DNA from: Eutypa lata
Lineage: Eukaryota > Ascomycota > Sordariomycetes > Xylariales > Diatrypaceae
Direction: 5' to 3'
NCBI GenBank assembly: GCA_022661535.1
Contig: JAKULF010000003.1
Span: forward strand, 6,262,001 to 6,326,000
Length of the DNA stretch: 64,000 nucleotides
The notes under the pieces were generated by a model that saw only the letters and a list, made by a program, of their open reading frames with translations, ran no database searches and was not told where the DNA came from. Of this stretch, positions 1 through 11,468 are shown one piece after another. Position 1 is the stretch's first letter. The number at the start of each line of letters is the position of its first letter. A program made the translations under genes and the position numbers.

Positions 1-629
1 GCGTGCCGGCCTGCTTGTGAGTACCTAAACAAATGACACTCTACAGCAACGGCTAAATCCGAATTTTCCTATTTTATGTAGCTGTGTTAGCGGGGATAAT
101 AGAATGCCACCAGGCCTGCAGGCTACGCATTGTGTTGGTTTCGAAGTTGCAATGATTAAATAATTACATAATACTTAAATTAGATCATCGGCTGGCATAG
201 TGTTTCCACTTCAACCTACGGTATGACTAATATAGCTTAAGCCTTTGAGGACTCAGTGGGTTGCTCCCATGAACCGAAAGAATGCGAAGGTGGTGTTTTA
301 CTCAGGAAGAGTGAACTTTTGGGCAAGTGGTGCAATGGCTTCGAGAGTCAACTCAAGATCCTTCGACTGTCACAGTGACAACCAGCTCATTATGACATAG
401 GGGGATACGGTACCTGCCTAATTCCAAGTGTAACGGAATCACATGTGATGTTGATGAGGCTAGAGAAGTTGCGTTCGTTGCACTGTCGAAGAGCTACAGT
501 ACACGTAGAACGAGAACTAGGCTGTTACATTGATTATTGTGTTTATCACAAAGCCTAGCTACCAAACTGCTAGGTACGAACAACGTCACACTATGTGTAT
601 CTGTAGCCGTTGCTGGCCCTTATTCATTA
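1..629. other. Intergenic, no gene seen
   Basis: No reading frame with protein-like composition and no RNA gene was recognised. Ordinary mixed-composition DNA up to the transposon boundary. Confidence 0.6.
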
Positions 630-2399
630 CCATGCAGGACCCCCTTTCTGGACACCCTTACTTTCTGGACACCAAAATTATTTAAGCATTATTAAAACAT
701 TATAATTTCGAGTATAATAATTATAAGTTAAAAAAAATAATAAAATTAAAGAAGTTATTTTATTAAATAATATTATAATTAATTAATTTATTAAATAAAT
801 TAAACGTTTATTTTAACGTTTTAATTATATATATATAAACTTTTATATAATAATCTTTTAAAAATTATTTTTTATAATAATTTTTATTTTTTTATAATTA
901 TTTAAAAATTATTATAAAAATATTTTAATTAATATTAAATATTTTAATTAAATTTTAAAAATAATAATTTAAATTAAATATAATATAACGTTTTTTAAAT
1001 TATAAACGTTTAATTTAAACTTTTAATTTTTTTATATAATAATTTTTAAAAATAATTTTTATATTTTAATTATCGTAAATTTTAATAATTTTATTAAATT
1101 TATTTTTTAAATAAAAAAGTTTTTTTTTAAATTTTTTTTAATAATTAATTATAAACGTAAAATTATTATTAAAATATTTTTTATTAATAATTATAAATTT
1201 TAATATTTTTTTTATTAATTTAAATTTTAAAATAATTTAAAGTTTTAATACGATTAATAAATTAATTATTAATAATTTTAAAATTAAATAATAAAATTTT
1301 TTTTAAAAAAAATTATATTTTAATTTAAATAAAAATAAAAATAAAAATATTAAAATTTTATAATAAAAATAATAATTTTTTATAAACGTATTTAAATATA
1401 TTATAAAGTTTATTATTAAATAATTATAATTTATATAATATAAAAAAATATATATATTATTAAAAATATATATATTTATAAATTCGTTTTAAAATTAATT
1501 AATTTATAATTATAATACGTTTTTTAATTATTTATATATTATATTATTATTAATATATTTATTATTTAAATAAATATAATATTAATTTATTATTATTTTT
1601 TAATTCGTTATTAAATTATTATATTTAAAATGTTTTATTTTTAAATATAATATTAAAATTTAAAATTTAATTATAATTTTTTTAATATTAAAATATTAAT
1701 TAATAATTTTAAAAATAAAATTATTTAAATATATAATTTTTATATATCGTTTAATTTTAATATATATAAAAAAAATTTTATTTTAAAAACTTTTTAATTT
1801 TTTTAATATAAAATTTTAATAATAATATTATATATAATAATATAATTAAAAACGTAATTAAAGTTTTTTTATTTTATTATTTATTTTATTAAATATTTTT
1901 TTAATTAAAAATTAAACGTTATTTAATTTTATAATTTTAATTTTTAAATTTATTAATATTATTTATAAAAATATTAATTATTAAAATTAATATATTATAT
2001 TTTTATAAAATTTTATATACGAATACTTTATTATTAATAATATTAAATATAATATTAATTAAATTATTTTTAATATAAAAAGTTATTTTTAATTATATAT
2101 AAATAATATAATAAAATTTTTAATATAAAACGATAAATAATTAAAATTATAAAAAATAATTTTTTTTATTTAAAAATTATATTTTATTTAAAATTAAAAA
2201 AATATATATTATTTAATTTAAAATAAATAATTATATAATATTAATCGTTAATTTTAACGTTATATAATTATTTAAAAAAAATATAAATAACTTTATTATT
2301 TATTAAAAAACGTATAAATGAAATTATAATGTTTTAATAATAATTAAATAATTTTAATGTTTAGAAAATAAAGATGTTTAAAAAGAAGGTCCCGCATGG
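630..2399. mobile_element. RIP-erased Tc1/mariner-like DNA transposon
   Basis: A 1770-base block is bounded by inverted ends of about 80 bases. The left end starts CCATGCAGGACC at 630. The right end, read on the minus strand from 2399, starts CCATGCGGGACC and matches it through to a shared inner stretch with ATTATTAAAACATTATAATT. Both ends abut a TA dinucleotide (628-629 and 2400-2401), the target duplication typical of Tc1/mariner (Fot1/pogo) elements; about 1.8 kb is also the usual size. The interior is almost pure A+T. By eye there is no CpA and only about one TpG between roughly 720 and 2310, while CpG survives, as expected from RIP. No transposase frame remains. Superfamily is inferred from the TA duplication and length only. 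Confidence 0.8.
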
Positions 2400-4855
2400 T
2401 ATCACTTTTTGAATCATGGGCTGATTTGTAACGAATATGTCATAGTAAATGACTAGTCGAGTTTCACGATCGCTGCAAAGCTCGATGGTCAGGAACGATT
2501 ATTACAGCTATACTGGCTGTATTGTTCAACGGACTTCCTGCAGTTCGATCGGAACCTTGCATATAAAGTAGGGATCATCCATGATAGAGCTCATAATCCA
2601 CTATCATCATGCGATGTCTGCTAGCAAGCGTAGCATCGTCGTCACTCGCTTATTCATGACTTGTCCTCGGACTACTGAGTATAGATAAATGTAGACATAG
2701 GCGAAGTATAGCGAAGCTAACTGGACACCTCAAAGTCAGCAGGGCTGCGTGGAAATGTTCGTTGTCAAGTTTGCTGCTTTCAACACAGCCATAATTATCC
2801 GAACATGCCTCCTACACCTTAGCACACAAACCTTAGTCAAGTCACACTACTACGAATACGACCAGGGACCTACACATTGGGTCAGATGAACTAGAGCTAA
2901 AGTCGAGCGAGAGACGTTGGGAGAACAGGCGTCTGCTCTAATAGGCCGTGTCCGTCCATGCCTCGCTTCGAAATATGTTATGACTGTGCTATCGTGCCAC
3001 CCCTGATGACGAGTAGCCTTATAATGAGCTATCTTTACACAGCCATCCCAATCGATCTGCATTACACAAGTTAAGGTCAGGCACCAACTTGGCTAAAACT
3101 GATAGAGAGATATGATACGGCAAGGCTGATTTCGCAATGGTGAGGCTTGTCAAGAATCGAATTTTGCTTAGCATAGTACAAGAATGGAGGAAATGTTTTA
3201 CACATATATTCTGAGGTATGCCTTAGAGACGACAATGGTTGGTTGACGCATGTTATTACAAGCAGCCAAGAAAGATCCGCAAGCATATGACATATGTGTG
3301 TCCAGTGTCGGATCTTGTACGACTTTTTCTCCGCGACATGCTCATTGGGTTGAGGTGACGGGTTCAAGAATCGGTTGTTGTGCCGGATCTACTTATTTTC
3401 CTTTCGGAAGGTGCAAAATGTAGAGGAATACATTCTTTGTTTAGCGACTATCGGTGCGCGCCCCGTCCGCCCAGGTGCCGGTAAGCGCCGGTAGGATATT
3501 TTTATGTTATGCGGGTATAATAGGAGGTTTCGGGGGAACTACAACGAGTAGGGCGAGAATCAAATCCGATTTGCTGCAGACTACATTGCCTGCTTGCATC
3601 TTATTCATTGTCGAGAAGGAAAGCCCGGGAGATGACGGCCTGCAGCTTAGTATGCGAGCAGAGTCTGGCTAGACAATCATTTTGTGGCAGGGGTTCAAGA
3701 TGATGTGCATCACCACGTGTATCCCCACACCGCTGACAAAGGAGGTGGGGTTTGTGGAAGGATTGGCTGTACAACATGTCTCTGACCCTATTATGGGCTG
3801 ACCGATATTCAGGAGATGCGGGAAAACCCTTATGCAGGCCTAGATGTAGGCCAATGAATGGAAATGGGTAGTTCGGCTTTTCGGTATGTCATTTAATATC
3901 AATGACATGTGTTATTCAGCCTTTCACTTCCAATTATTCCTATTGACCAAATATCTTCAAGTGAGACAACCGATTATAGTCCTATGCTTTGCTAAAAGTT
4001 CGTACGTATTGGATGACTTACTGAGAATTTAAGAGTACGAAAAGTTTAATCGCTGACTCGGGTGGTTGTCTTGAAGAATGCTTATGGTATTTAACTAGAG
4101 TATATCTTTTGATAGTAGCCTTTAACAGTGACATGCGTGCTCGTGTGATCTTTTACAGTTGTGTTCCCATTAAGATATATGCGTGTGCTTTCAGCCTTCT
4201 CTGGGAATTTATTAACTAAGTGAAGCCTGACAAATCAAGCAATACGTTGTGCTAAATACGTCTGTTTTCGGTGAGTGAGTCCACAAAAGGTCTTGTATCA
4301 CTGGGTTCTCGGCAATAACTAGGTTGAGTTGCACTGCAGCTGCATATTTCTGAGGTAGCGGAGCATGCATGTTGCAATGTCTTGATACTCCTGATCTAAT
4401 GTCTAGCTACAGGCCCATAGTCAACCTAAAGAACTTTCTAAATATTGCAAATATTATTCCACGTTTCTGATGGGTACCGTCGGGGTATATTTTTAAACAC
4501 CCGTATGGAAAAGTTCCATTCAACCTTACGCAGTCTTATAATACTCCGGTTGTCTTGTCCCTCGACATGTAGATTTATCGCGAAGCCATGGATTCGATTG
4601 GCCGATACCATGCAGAACACTACTTTTGTTCTCACCGTAGCAATGGGTTTAGCAAGTGAAACCACATCACTGACCTTGCGAGGCTTCATTGCCCCAAAAG
4701 GTTATACCACCCACGTTGTTAAAGGTCTACGTAGTACAAATATCCGACTATAAATACACCTAGGTCGACACCTCCCCAAAAATTCACTTCTCCTCTGTCA
4801 ACCATCTATCACTTCCTCTTTCCTCTCCTGGACTGACATATCAAGTATCTTCACA
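2400..4855. other. Intergenic, no convincing gene
   Basis: Several short open frames of 70-100 codons exist on both strands (for example around 3077-3367 and 4445-4753), but their translations look random and have no splice context, motif or signal peptide. Composition is normal right up to the transposon edge. The last 100 bases are promoter and 5' leader for the Cys/His-repeat gene. Confidence 0.5.
4749..4756 (+). promoter_or_regulatory. TATA-like box of the Cys/His-repeat gene
   Basis: TATAAATA lies 107 bases before the proposed ATG at 4856, followed by a C/T-rich leader with CTTCCTCTTTCC, a common fungal core-promoter layout. Confidence 0.5.
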
Positions 4856-6655
4856 ATGCCTCGCAACACAAAATATTTCAGAAACAGCTCCAGGAAGCTG
4901 GATCACTGCAAGGTTACGGGCTGTAGAGACAGACGTGGCGAGGCAACGATTCACGGAGAGACTATCTATTCTAACTTTTGCCCAGACCGTGAGCATCCCA
5001 ATAATTTCACTTACCCATATGGTAGAAAGGAGCTCGGAGCTAACCATCGATAGATACCTGTACTGTTGGGCTGCCGGGTCCACCTAAATTATGCACACAG
5101 TCAAAGGAACCATACGACACGCGGTGTAAATCGCGTGAGTAAATTGAAAAAAAAAAAAAAACGGACCGTCTGCTAACATGGACTTCTAGATATGGAGTGT
5201 GCTGTCTGTGGTCGACAATGTCGAGGAGTCCAAAGCAGCGAGTATCCATGGCTCTGTTCTAAGCGTGAGTAATCCCATCCCCAAAGAGTCTCATCGACTG
5301 CTAATTTCCATTGGGCAATAGATCAATGCGAAGCCGCTGGCTGTTTCAACCAAGTACTGGACGGTCTACCAGCCTGCAGCCAACACATGTGCAGAGTTGA
5401 AGGCTGCAGGTACACGGCGAAGCAAAATTATAAATTCTGCAATGCTCATATCTGTAAGATTTCTAAGTGCCCAAACAAGAGCACAGATGGCGCTACCCGG
5501 TGCATTGCGCATCTGCCTTGCGAATCTCCACGCTGTCAGCAGTATCGAAAGGCCTATCCGGAAGGGACCAAGTCCGGCGTGTCCTTGTACTGCGATAAAC
5601 ATGCTTGTCGCTCTGAGGGCTGTGAGGGAGAGAGAATTTCCGGATCGAAATACTGCTATAGACGTAAGGGTCCCTCTTCTGTTCTCCGTACATATGAACC
5701 AAAAAAAAAAAAAAAAAAAAAAAAAAGAAAACCATAGAGGAAAAGAAAAAGAGAAAAAAGACTGACCCCTTTTTTAGACACGTGCCAAGTCTCGGGCTGT
5801 CCCGAATTCGCCAGCGACAAATCCGGCCGCGGCTACTGCCACGAGCACCGGTGCCACGAGCCCTCCTGCCAGGACCAGCGAGCCCACGACAGCAAGAGCT
5901 GTGACGCGCACTCCTGCTACAAGCAGAACTGCCACAAAGAGCGAGCTAATAGCGAAAATGCCCTCTACTGCTCGAAGCACGAGTGCAAGACCGCCGGATG
6001 TCGCAGCGGGGCCACCGTCAAAGGCGGACATTGCGTCGAAAATGGCCACGCCTGCAGAACGGGCGCGTGTCCTGAGCCGCGCGCCTACCCTGGTCACGAT
6101 GGCGACGCTGGGCTGTGCGCTCGCCACCTCCTCGATAGGATGAGCACGCTGGACGCGCGTTCTGCACGTGAGATGAAGCGTCTCGAGGATGAGATCCGTC
6201 ATCATCAGGCGTACCGGCTGGAGCAGGAGCGTTTGCTAGAATATGAGAAGAAGAGGAGAGAGGATGCTGAGAAGGAGGGCCGACGACAGATGCAGATCAT
6301 ACATAAGCTGAAATCCGAACTGGAACAACACCAGCGCCGGCAAGAACAGGAGGACCGGCGTAGCCGGGATCTACCTCGGCGCTATCCGGAGGAACAGCAC
6401 CAGAGAGAGCAGGATGAAACCAAGCGGAGATCCCGGCAGAGTTACCAACAGGATAGAGGTAGAGCTAGAGATAGAGAGAGTGGCCGAGTGCCGGAAATGG
6501 GCGAGCGTGATAGGCGCCCGTATGGACATAGAAGGGAGCGGTCTGTTGGAGATGATTATGTACGACGGGAGCCTCAAGATTACTTCTTCAACGTATCGGA
6601 ACCTAGTTCTGAGTCGAGCTACTATGGTGGTGCTCGATCTCGGCCTCGGCGTTAG
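4856..6655 (+). CDS. Cys/His zinc-finger-like repeat protein with C-terminal charged coil
   Basis: Not a family I can name. Exons are 4856-4988, 5054-5134, 5190-5264, 5322-5663 and 5778-6655 (502 residues). The first ~320 residues hold 13 units of the form C-x(3-8)-C-x(8-20)-C-x(2)-H, for example CRVEGCRYTAKQNYKFCNAH, CRSEGCEGERISGSKYCYRH and CKVTGCRDR...FCPDH. Four potential metal ligands per unit suggest zinc binding (inference). Every intron has phase 1 and cuts the same codon: each exon ends in C before GT and the next starts with A(T/C), rebuilding the closing His of a unit. The rest is Glu/Arg/Gln-rich, probably coiled coil, ending with a Ser/Tyr/Arg-rich tail. No signal peptide or membrane segment. 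Introns 2 and 4 contain long poly(A) runs. The ATG context is good and a TATA box precedes it. Nuclear or RNA-linked function is possible but unproven. Confidence 0.85.
5147..5161 (+). repeat. A15 homopolymer inside intron 2
   Basis: Fifteen consecutive A between donor GTGAGT (5135) and branch point TGCTAAC (5171) of the Cys/His-repeat gene. Likely length-variable. Confidence 0.8.
5701..5726 (+). repeat. A26 homopolymer inside intron 4
   Basis: About 26 A in a row followed by GAAAACC and more A-rich sequence, within the 114-base intron 5664-5777. It lies upstream of a T-rich acceptor tract (CCCCTTTTTTAG). Confidence 0.8.
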
Positions 6656-7147
6656 GTATTGGCAACCCCGTAGTTAGGCATTGGTAAGCGGATAGAATGG
6701 GCAGCACCGCCGTGGCGTTGGGGTAGGCATTGGTGGTTGTAATCGGCTGGATATACTACCTACTGGGGTTTTCCTATGGTTATTGGTTTATAACGTTAGG
6801 TAATACTTTGTTTTGATAATCCCGTTCTTGGTCTGTGAAACTCGGTAATCTCTTATCCGTGATTCGTGCCGTGGGGTCGAAAGGGGTCACGAGTAGAGAA
6901 CTCAATAGTTAAGGAAAATTACTGGTCTTGCGCAATGTTGTCATCGTTCGAACTGGAAAGGTTCATCTATCAACTTCATTACATTATGAGCACATGACGA
7001 TGGATTCATACAATTGCTTGGTGTTACATAGTTAACTTAAAGTTCCGAGGGAAGGGTGGTGCGCCGTCTCGTGTAACTATGGTAACCTAAATTAACCTAT
7101 TGATAGACAGATTATTCTCATATGTAACTGCCCTAGTTCAGCTCTCA
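6656..7147. other. Intergenic between convergent genes
   Basis: 3' flanks of the Cys/His-repeat gene and the nitrilase. A short motif (TAGGTATTGG / TAGGCATTGG) recurs three times in 6653-6735. No gene seen. Confidence 0.55.
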
Positions 7148-8402
7148 TTATTCCCTAGAGAGTCTTGTGCCTTCAGCTACCCTTTCGTCATCCGCCCACA
7201 TGGGATCTCTACACACATTGAGCTTAAGAATCTCAGGCCGCTTATAATGCCCATTAGCATCGATCCACACCTTTACCGTCCCCAACTGGGCGGTGTCGAT
7301 CTCCGCGTCGACGAGTGTGTCGCCCTTTTCCGCGCCCTTCACCGGTCCGGCGAGGACATCGCAGAAAGGGTGAATCACGGCGCTCCAACCACCGCCCGCT
7401 TTCACTAAACTCTGGGGTCCTAGGTTCTCTTCCATCCAGAGTAGACAGTACTCGTCGATGTAGTTGCTAGCACAGATCACATAACACTGGCCTGTGAGGG
7501 CGTGGTTCTTCATCAGGGCCTCGATCTGCGTGTCTGCCACCGTCTCGAACCCGGACATGGTGCTAAGAGCTGGCCATGCGCCGGCGTGGATCTCCTGCCC
7601 CTCTTCGATGAGAGCCTGTCGTGCGAGGTTCATGGTGTTCTCCCAACAAGCTAGGCCACTGTCCACACTAGAGTATCAGTAACTCTGCAATCTCTAAGTA
7701 TGATGGGAAACGATTGATAGTAAAGGTAAGAGGATGAACGAAGTATCAATAAAACTCACCCGATGCGTCCGACGCTAGATGGCCATGTGCGCAATGTGCG
7801 ACCACCTCCTTGCGCCCAGACTGCCCGCTCAACGTAAGTGGGCTGTAGTTTGCGGTGAATTCCAAGCAGAGTTCCATCAGAGTCTATGAAAGCCTGGGAG
7901 TTGAATAGAGTATGGCCTAGGACACGAAGTTAAAGAGATTCAAGTTGGATAGAATACTTCGCTTATAATCTACCTTCAGAAACCCTCTCAGAGATACCAA
8001 GAGAAATAGCGACTCCAGCGTCTTTGCAGGCGTCCATGATAAATTTCAGCTCACCCCCGTCAGGCCCGACGCTCACGCTCTGCTCAGCGTACTGCGCCAA
8101 AGCACCGACTTGTTCCAGTGGTGGGTAGCATTCTATGAAATACTACTCGATTTCATCGAATGAAAGGGTATAGATTAGCATATGATTTCCAAGAGAAGGA
8201 AAAAGGGAAAGGTCAGGGAGTAGGAGGTGGGAAGAGGAATAAGACTCACCGGATATCCCGGGACGAAGGTCTCTGGAAATACAAGGAAATCAAGCCATCC
8301 CTCAGCATCTTCGATGAACTTGATTACTTTCGCGATGGTTCCAGATTTGCTCATGAAAACCGGGGCGGCATGCACAGCTGCAACACGGAGTTTGCGACCC
8401 AT
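7148..8402 (-). CDS. Nitrilase (carbon-nitrogen hydrolase)
   Basis: Nitrilases hydrolyse organic nitriles to carboxylic acids and ammonia; the real substrate is unknown. Exons on the minus strand are 8402-8250, 8142-7974, 7916-7760 and 7667-7148, giving 332 residues, the normal family length. The Glu-Lys-Cys triad is visible: E44 in FPETFVPGYPYF, K130 in GIHRKLQPTYVER, and C167 in GLACWENTMNLAR. The CWEN context separates true nitrilases from most other superfamily members. The exon 2 acceptor is the TAG just before TATTTC; the TAG nine bases further in would break frame, and the chosen one restores the conserved PGYPYF. No signal peptide, so cytosolic. No linked cyanide, nitrile or aldoxime genes are visible. 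Confidence 0.93.
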
Positions 8403-9062
8403 GATATTTAGAGCGAGTTTTCGATCGTTTAAGTGCAGTTAATGGTACCCTACAACTGTACGACAAAATAAGACTTGTAGATAACAATATATCCTTGTAA
8501 CTGTCGGTTATAAAAGTTAAGTAAGTAACGTATACAAAACTATTTTGCGGTTGGTCACTTCATTGCTTAACGAGGGGCTTATGAGAAACCCCGCAGACGG
8601 TGATATGTTGAAAGGTCTCCGAATTAGTTAAGTACTTAACCTAGCCAGTTCCAATTCAAGTGCCAAACACCAATAGGATACTTATAATTATGCTGACCCA
8701 AATGGATACATACCCCTTTTTATTCTTACCTATCTACATCTTCTATTATAACTCACAAAATTTGGGCGAATAAAGTCACATTGGCTGCGCACGCGATTTT
8801 AATTGAATTGTATAGTAGGTATATATCAACAATTTCCAACAGTCTAATGATACCTAGTCCTAAGTTAACCAATACTTAGTCCGGGGTACATGTGCAATGT
8901 TTAATGTTGTGTATTCCGAAAACAAAATAGTCACATCGGAAACACTAGTCAAAGATAGCTATAGGAGCAAGATGAAAATTATACATGCGTTAACGTCAAG
9001 GAAAAACAAGCAACTAACTCCAAATACGGGGGGAGAAAAAGCCTGTATGCTAAAAATCTGCC
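8403..9062. other. Intergenic, nitrilase upstream region
   Basis: A+T-moderate DNA with no recognisable gene. It contains the nitrilase promoter (minus strand). Open frames on the plus strand from 8897 are shadows of the minus-strand gene that follows. Confidence 0.5.
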
Positions 9063-9502
9063 CTAGTACCAGTACGGAGCTATCTGGTTGCCGTAGACAT
9101 GCGGAAGTACTCTACGGACTGTCATCTCACCCTGGGCATTCGGGAACGCTAGATACGAGGACTGAGTACCGTAGTACGGCCATTGTGGTATTTCATAAGG
9201 TAATGGCTGCCGTGAATGGTAACTGGGTTGTGGTACCGGTTGGCGGGGAGGTTGCCATGGGAAGAAATAGGCTGCTTGGGGGTTAAGTCGGAAGGGTTGC
9301 GGAGGAGCCGGGGGCGGGTTGGGCCAGTTAGGGTTATACTACAGTGTGTAGAGTCAGTGACTATTCTGTATATATTTCGAGCGAGGCATGGAAGTTATTC
9401 GGGAGCTCCTTGCTGCCGAATATACCCCTTTCAGTAACGTCGAGTACAGAAACTAGGTCCTGAAATGATAACATCATGGCATAAATTACTTACGCCTGAC
9501 AT
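9063..9502 (-). CDS. Small Pro/Tyr/Gln-rich protein
   Basis: Minus-strand two-exon gene: a 9-base first exon 9502-9494 (Met-Ser-Gly, then GTAAGT) and a second exon 9338-9063, joined in frame across a 155-base intron with branch-like CTGAC and acceptor CTGTAG. The product has 94 residues, rich in Pro, Tyr, Gln and Asn (starts MSGYNPNWPNPPPAPPQPF, ends NQIAPYWY). The biased composition, clean stop and matching splice phase argue for a real gene; the plus-strand frames over the same bases look random. It resembles short low-complexity PY-rich fungal proteins, but no family is named. The tiny first exon is the weakest part of the model. Confidence 0.6.
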
Positions 9503-10366
9503 GATGCTGTGGATCTTCTTCTTTGAAAGATTTTGCTGTATTGAAGAAAGGAGACGTAGGCAGGGCTGTTGCTATTTCTGTTGATTATTGTATGGAGGTA
9601 TTGGTTCAGTTCTATCTAATGCTTCTCCAATTGGAAGCCCACCTCCTTTTTATAAATCCATGAAACGTGTTGAAGATGATATCTTGTATTAGTATATATG
9701 AGCCACTATGTTCCGTTTTGTAGTTATGTTGACGTAGACTATATATGAATAACGGGCTATTACATGTTGTCATGAAGTTTCCCAAGGACTTTACAAGATG
9801 ATATAACATTGATCTATCAGACAGAGTCCTACATGAATACTTAAGTAGGGATGACACCCATTACGTGGATTCAGTCGTTAGGTTTCGTAGGTTTCGTAGT
9901 TTGTTTATATCTTATGACAACATTAACCCTTTATTGTTTCTCCGCCAAGGATGACCCCTATATCATGTGTATGTAGTAGTACAGTTAACAACATTGACTA
10001 AAGCGATAGTTCTTATGCGTAATTGCTCTAGTCAAAACAAATAGGGACAATAAATGTGTTTAGGATTCAAGGGGAAATATAGTGACTCGCAAGGTTTGTA
10101 TTTCACGCCATGAAAGGTGCCCTGAAAAAAAAGAACATAACGATTGCGAAATGTTTCAGTCAATACTTAATCCAACTGTTTTTTTATTCTAGGGAGAAAA
10201 GAGGCAAACAAGTTTACAATATGAAGTCATAAGTTGTAGTCACAAAAACCCTATGAATTTTAGGTCTGTCGTTTGGTCATTTGTCACTTGATTAAACATT
10301 CAGGAAGAAACGGTGGTTTAGAGAATTCTTATAGCTTTCATTCTACACAGTAACTACGAATCATCT
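9503..10366. other. Intergenic, no gene seen
   Basis: A+T-leaning sequence. A minus-strand frame at 9612-9857 has random-looking composition. Short direct repeat GTTTCGTAG-GTTTCGTAG at about 9881-9900. Confidence 0.5.
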
Positions 10367-11468
10367 CTATAAGCCATTCAGCTGGTTCTGGGCGGCGGCA
10401 ACCTCTCCCTCACTGGTAAAGTCGACCTGTGGACAATCCTCGTTAGCATCGAAACCCAGAGCCAATCTCCCCTTTTCTGGGTAAGGGTATTTATCATACA
10501 CAGACAGGATGAGAACTTACCATCACTACATTAGGAACGCGGCCGTAGTTGTCTGAGCAGATATTGGTCTGCTGTGTGATAGAGTCGATAGAGTTCGTAT
10601 CTGCTGCCTCGTCCTGGGCGGGGATCAAAACGCCAAAGATATCGTGATTCAGGTCGTGATTCGCGAATATCATTCGTCCATCCGCCGCAACACCAGACGG
10701 TCTGTCAATGTCGCACTGGTAGAAATTGTCATCGGTAGGGCTGAATGGTGTTTCGAAGTAGTACGTGAACTCGTCTACCTGGTGTTAGCTTGAACCGTAA
10801 TCGTAGATTTCCAGGTGTTCTTCAACCCGGGTAGTGTACATACCTAGGATATATGGAACCTTGGAGGTGTCCGAGTTGTAATCTGGTTTTATCATCAGTA
10901 CTTGCGCTACTCTCGACGAATCTTCAGTTTTGCACCACTTACCCATGAACACAACAAGTCGAGTCCCAGCATCGATCAACTGCCCCAGCGTCGGCCAATC
11001 ATCGATCCCCAATGTGCCATCAGGCGTGAAGACGTACTGATCCGCGCCAGTATCGACAAAGATATCGCCAAACTTCGCGACGTCGATATTATCAGCGCCG
11101 TTCGTAATCAGCAGCGTGGCGACCTCGCGCGGGTTCGCATCGAGCTTGTTCTTGATCGACACCACGATCTCCGAGAAGGCCCCCACGTCCAGCAAGAGGC
11201 AATCCGTGTGGCACTGCTCGATCGTCCCATCCTTGTCGTGCGTCTGCGTCGTGAAGTATCGTATCCCCCGGTCGAACTGCGCCTCCGGGTAGTCGAACTG
11301 GTTGTGCGCTGGCCCCGTCCCCACGAACGCCGCGTTGTGCGCCGCTGCGAACGTCACTTCGCTGTACTTCCGGTCGCACAGCTCCGCGAACCCGTTGCAG
11401 TTCTGCGCTGTTGCGACTCCCGCTGCCGCTGCCGCGAGAGCGAGCGCTGCCTTGATGTGTCCTTGCAT
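10367..11468 (-). CDS. Secreted PLC-like phosphodiesterase
   Basis: PLC-like phosphodiesterase superfamily (TIM barrel, PI-PLC X-like), small fungal secreted form. Exons on the minus strand are 11468-10943, 10882-10844 (39 bases), 10774-10521 and 10426-10367, giving 292 residues. A signal peptide with an Ala-rich core covers about residues 1-21 (cleavage near ATAQ). The active-site-type His is H44 in TFAAAHNAAFVG; a second candidate His lies in the TQTHDKDG segment. The 39-base exon encodes the conserved DYNSDTSKVPYIL, leading straight into DEFTYYFETPFSPTDD. Reading through either flanking intron gives an unrelated tail and early stop, so both introns are needed. Substrate unknown; many relatives have no shown PI-PLC activity. 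The neighbours do not suggest a pathway. Confidence 0.9.

Noticed and set aside
8897..9437. Overlapping plus-strand frames of 129 and 73 codons
   Set aside because: They are antisense shadows of the minus-strand Pro/Tyr-rich exon, whose composition and splice signals are far more protein-like.
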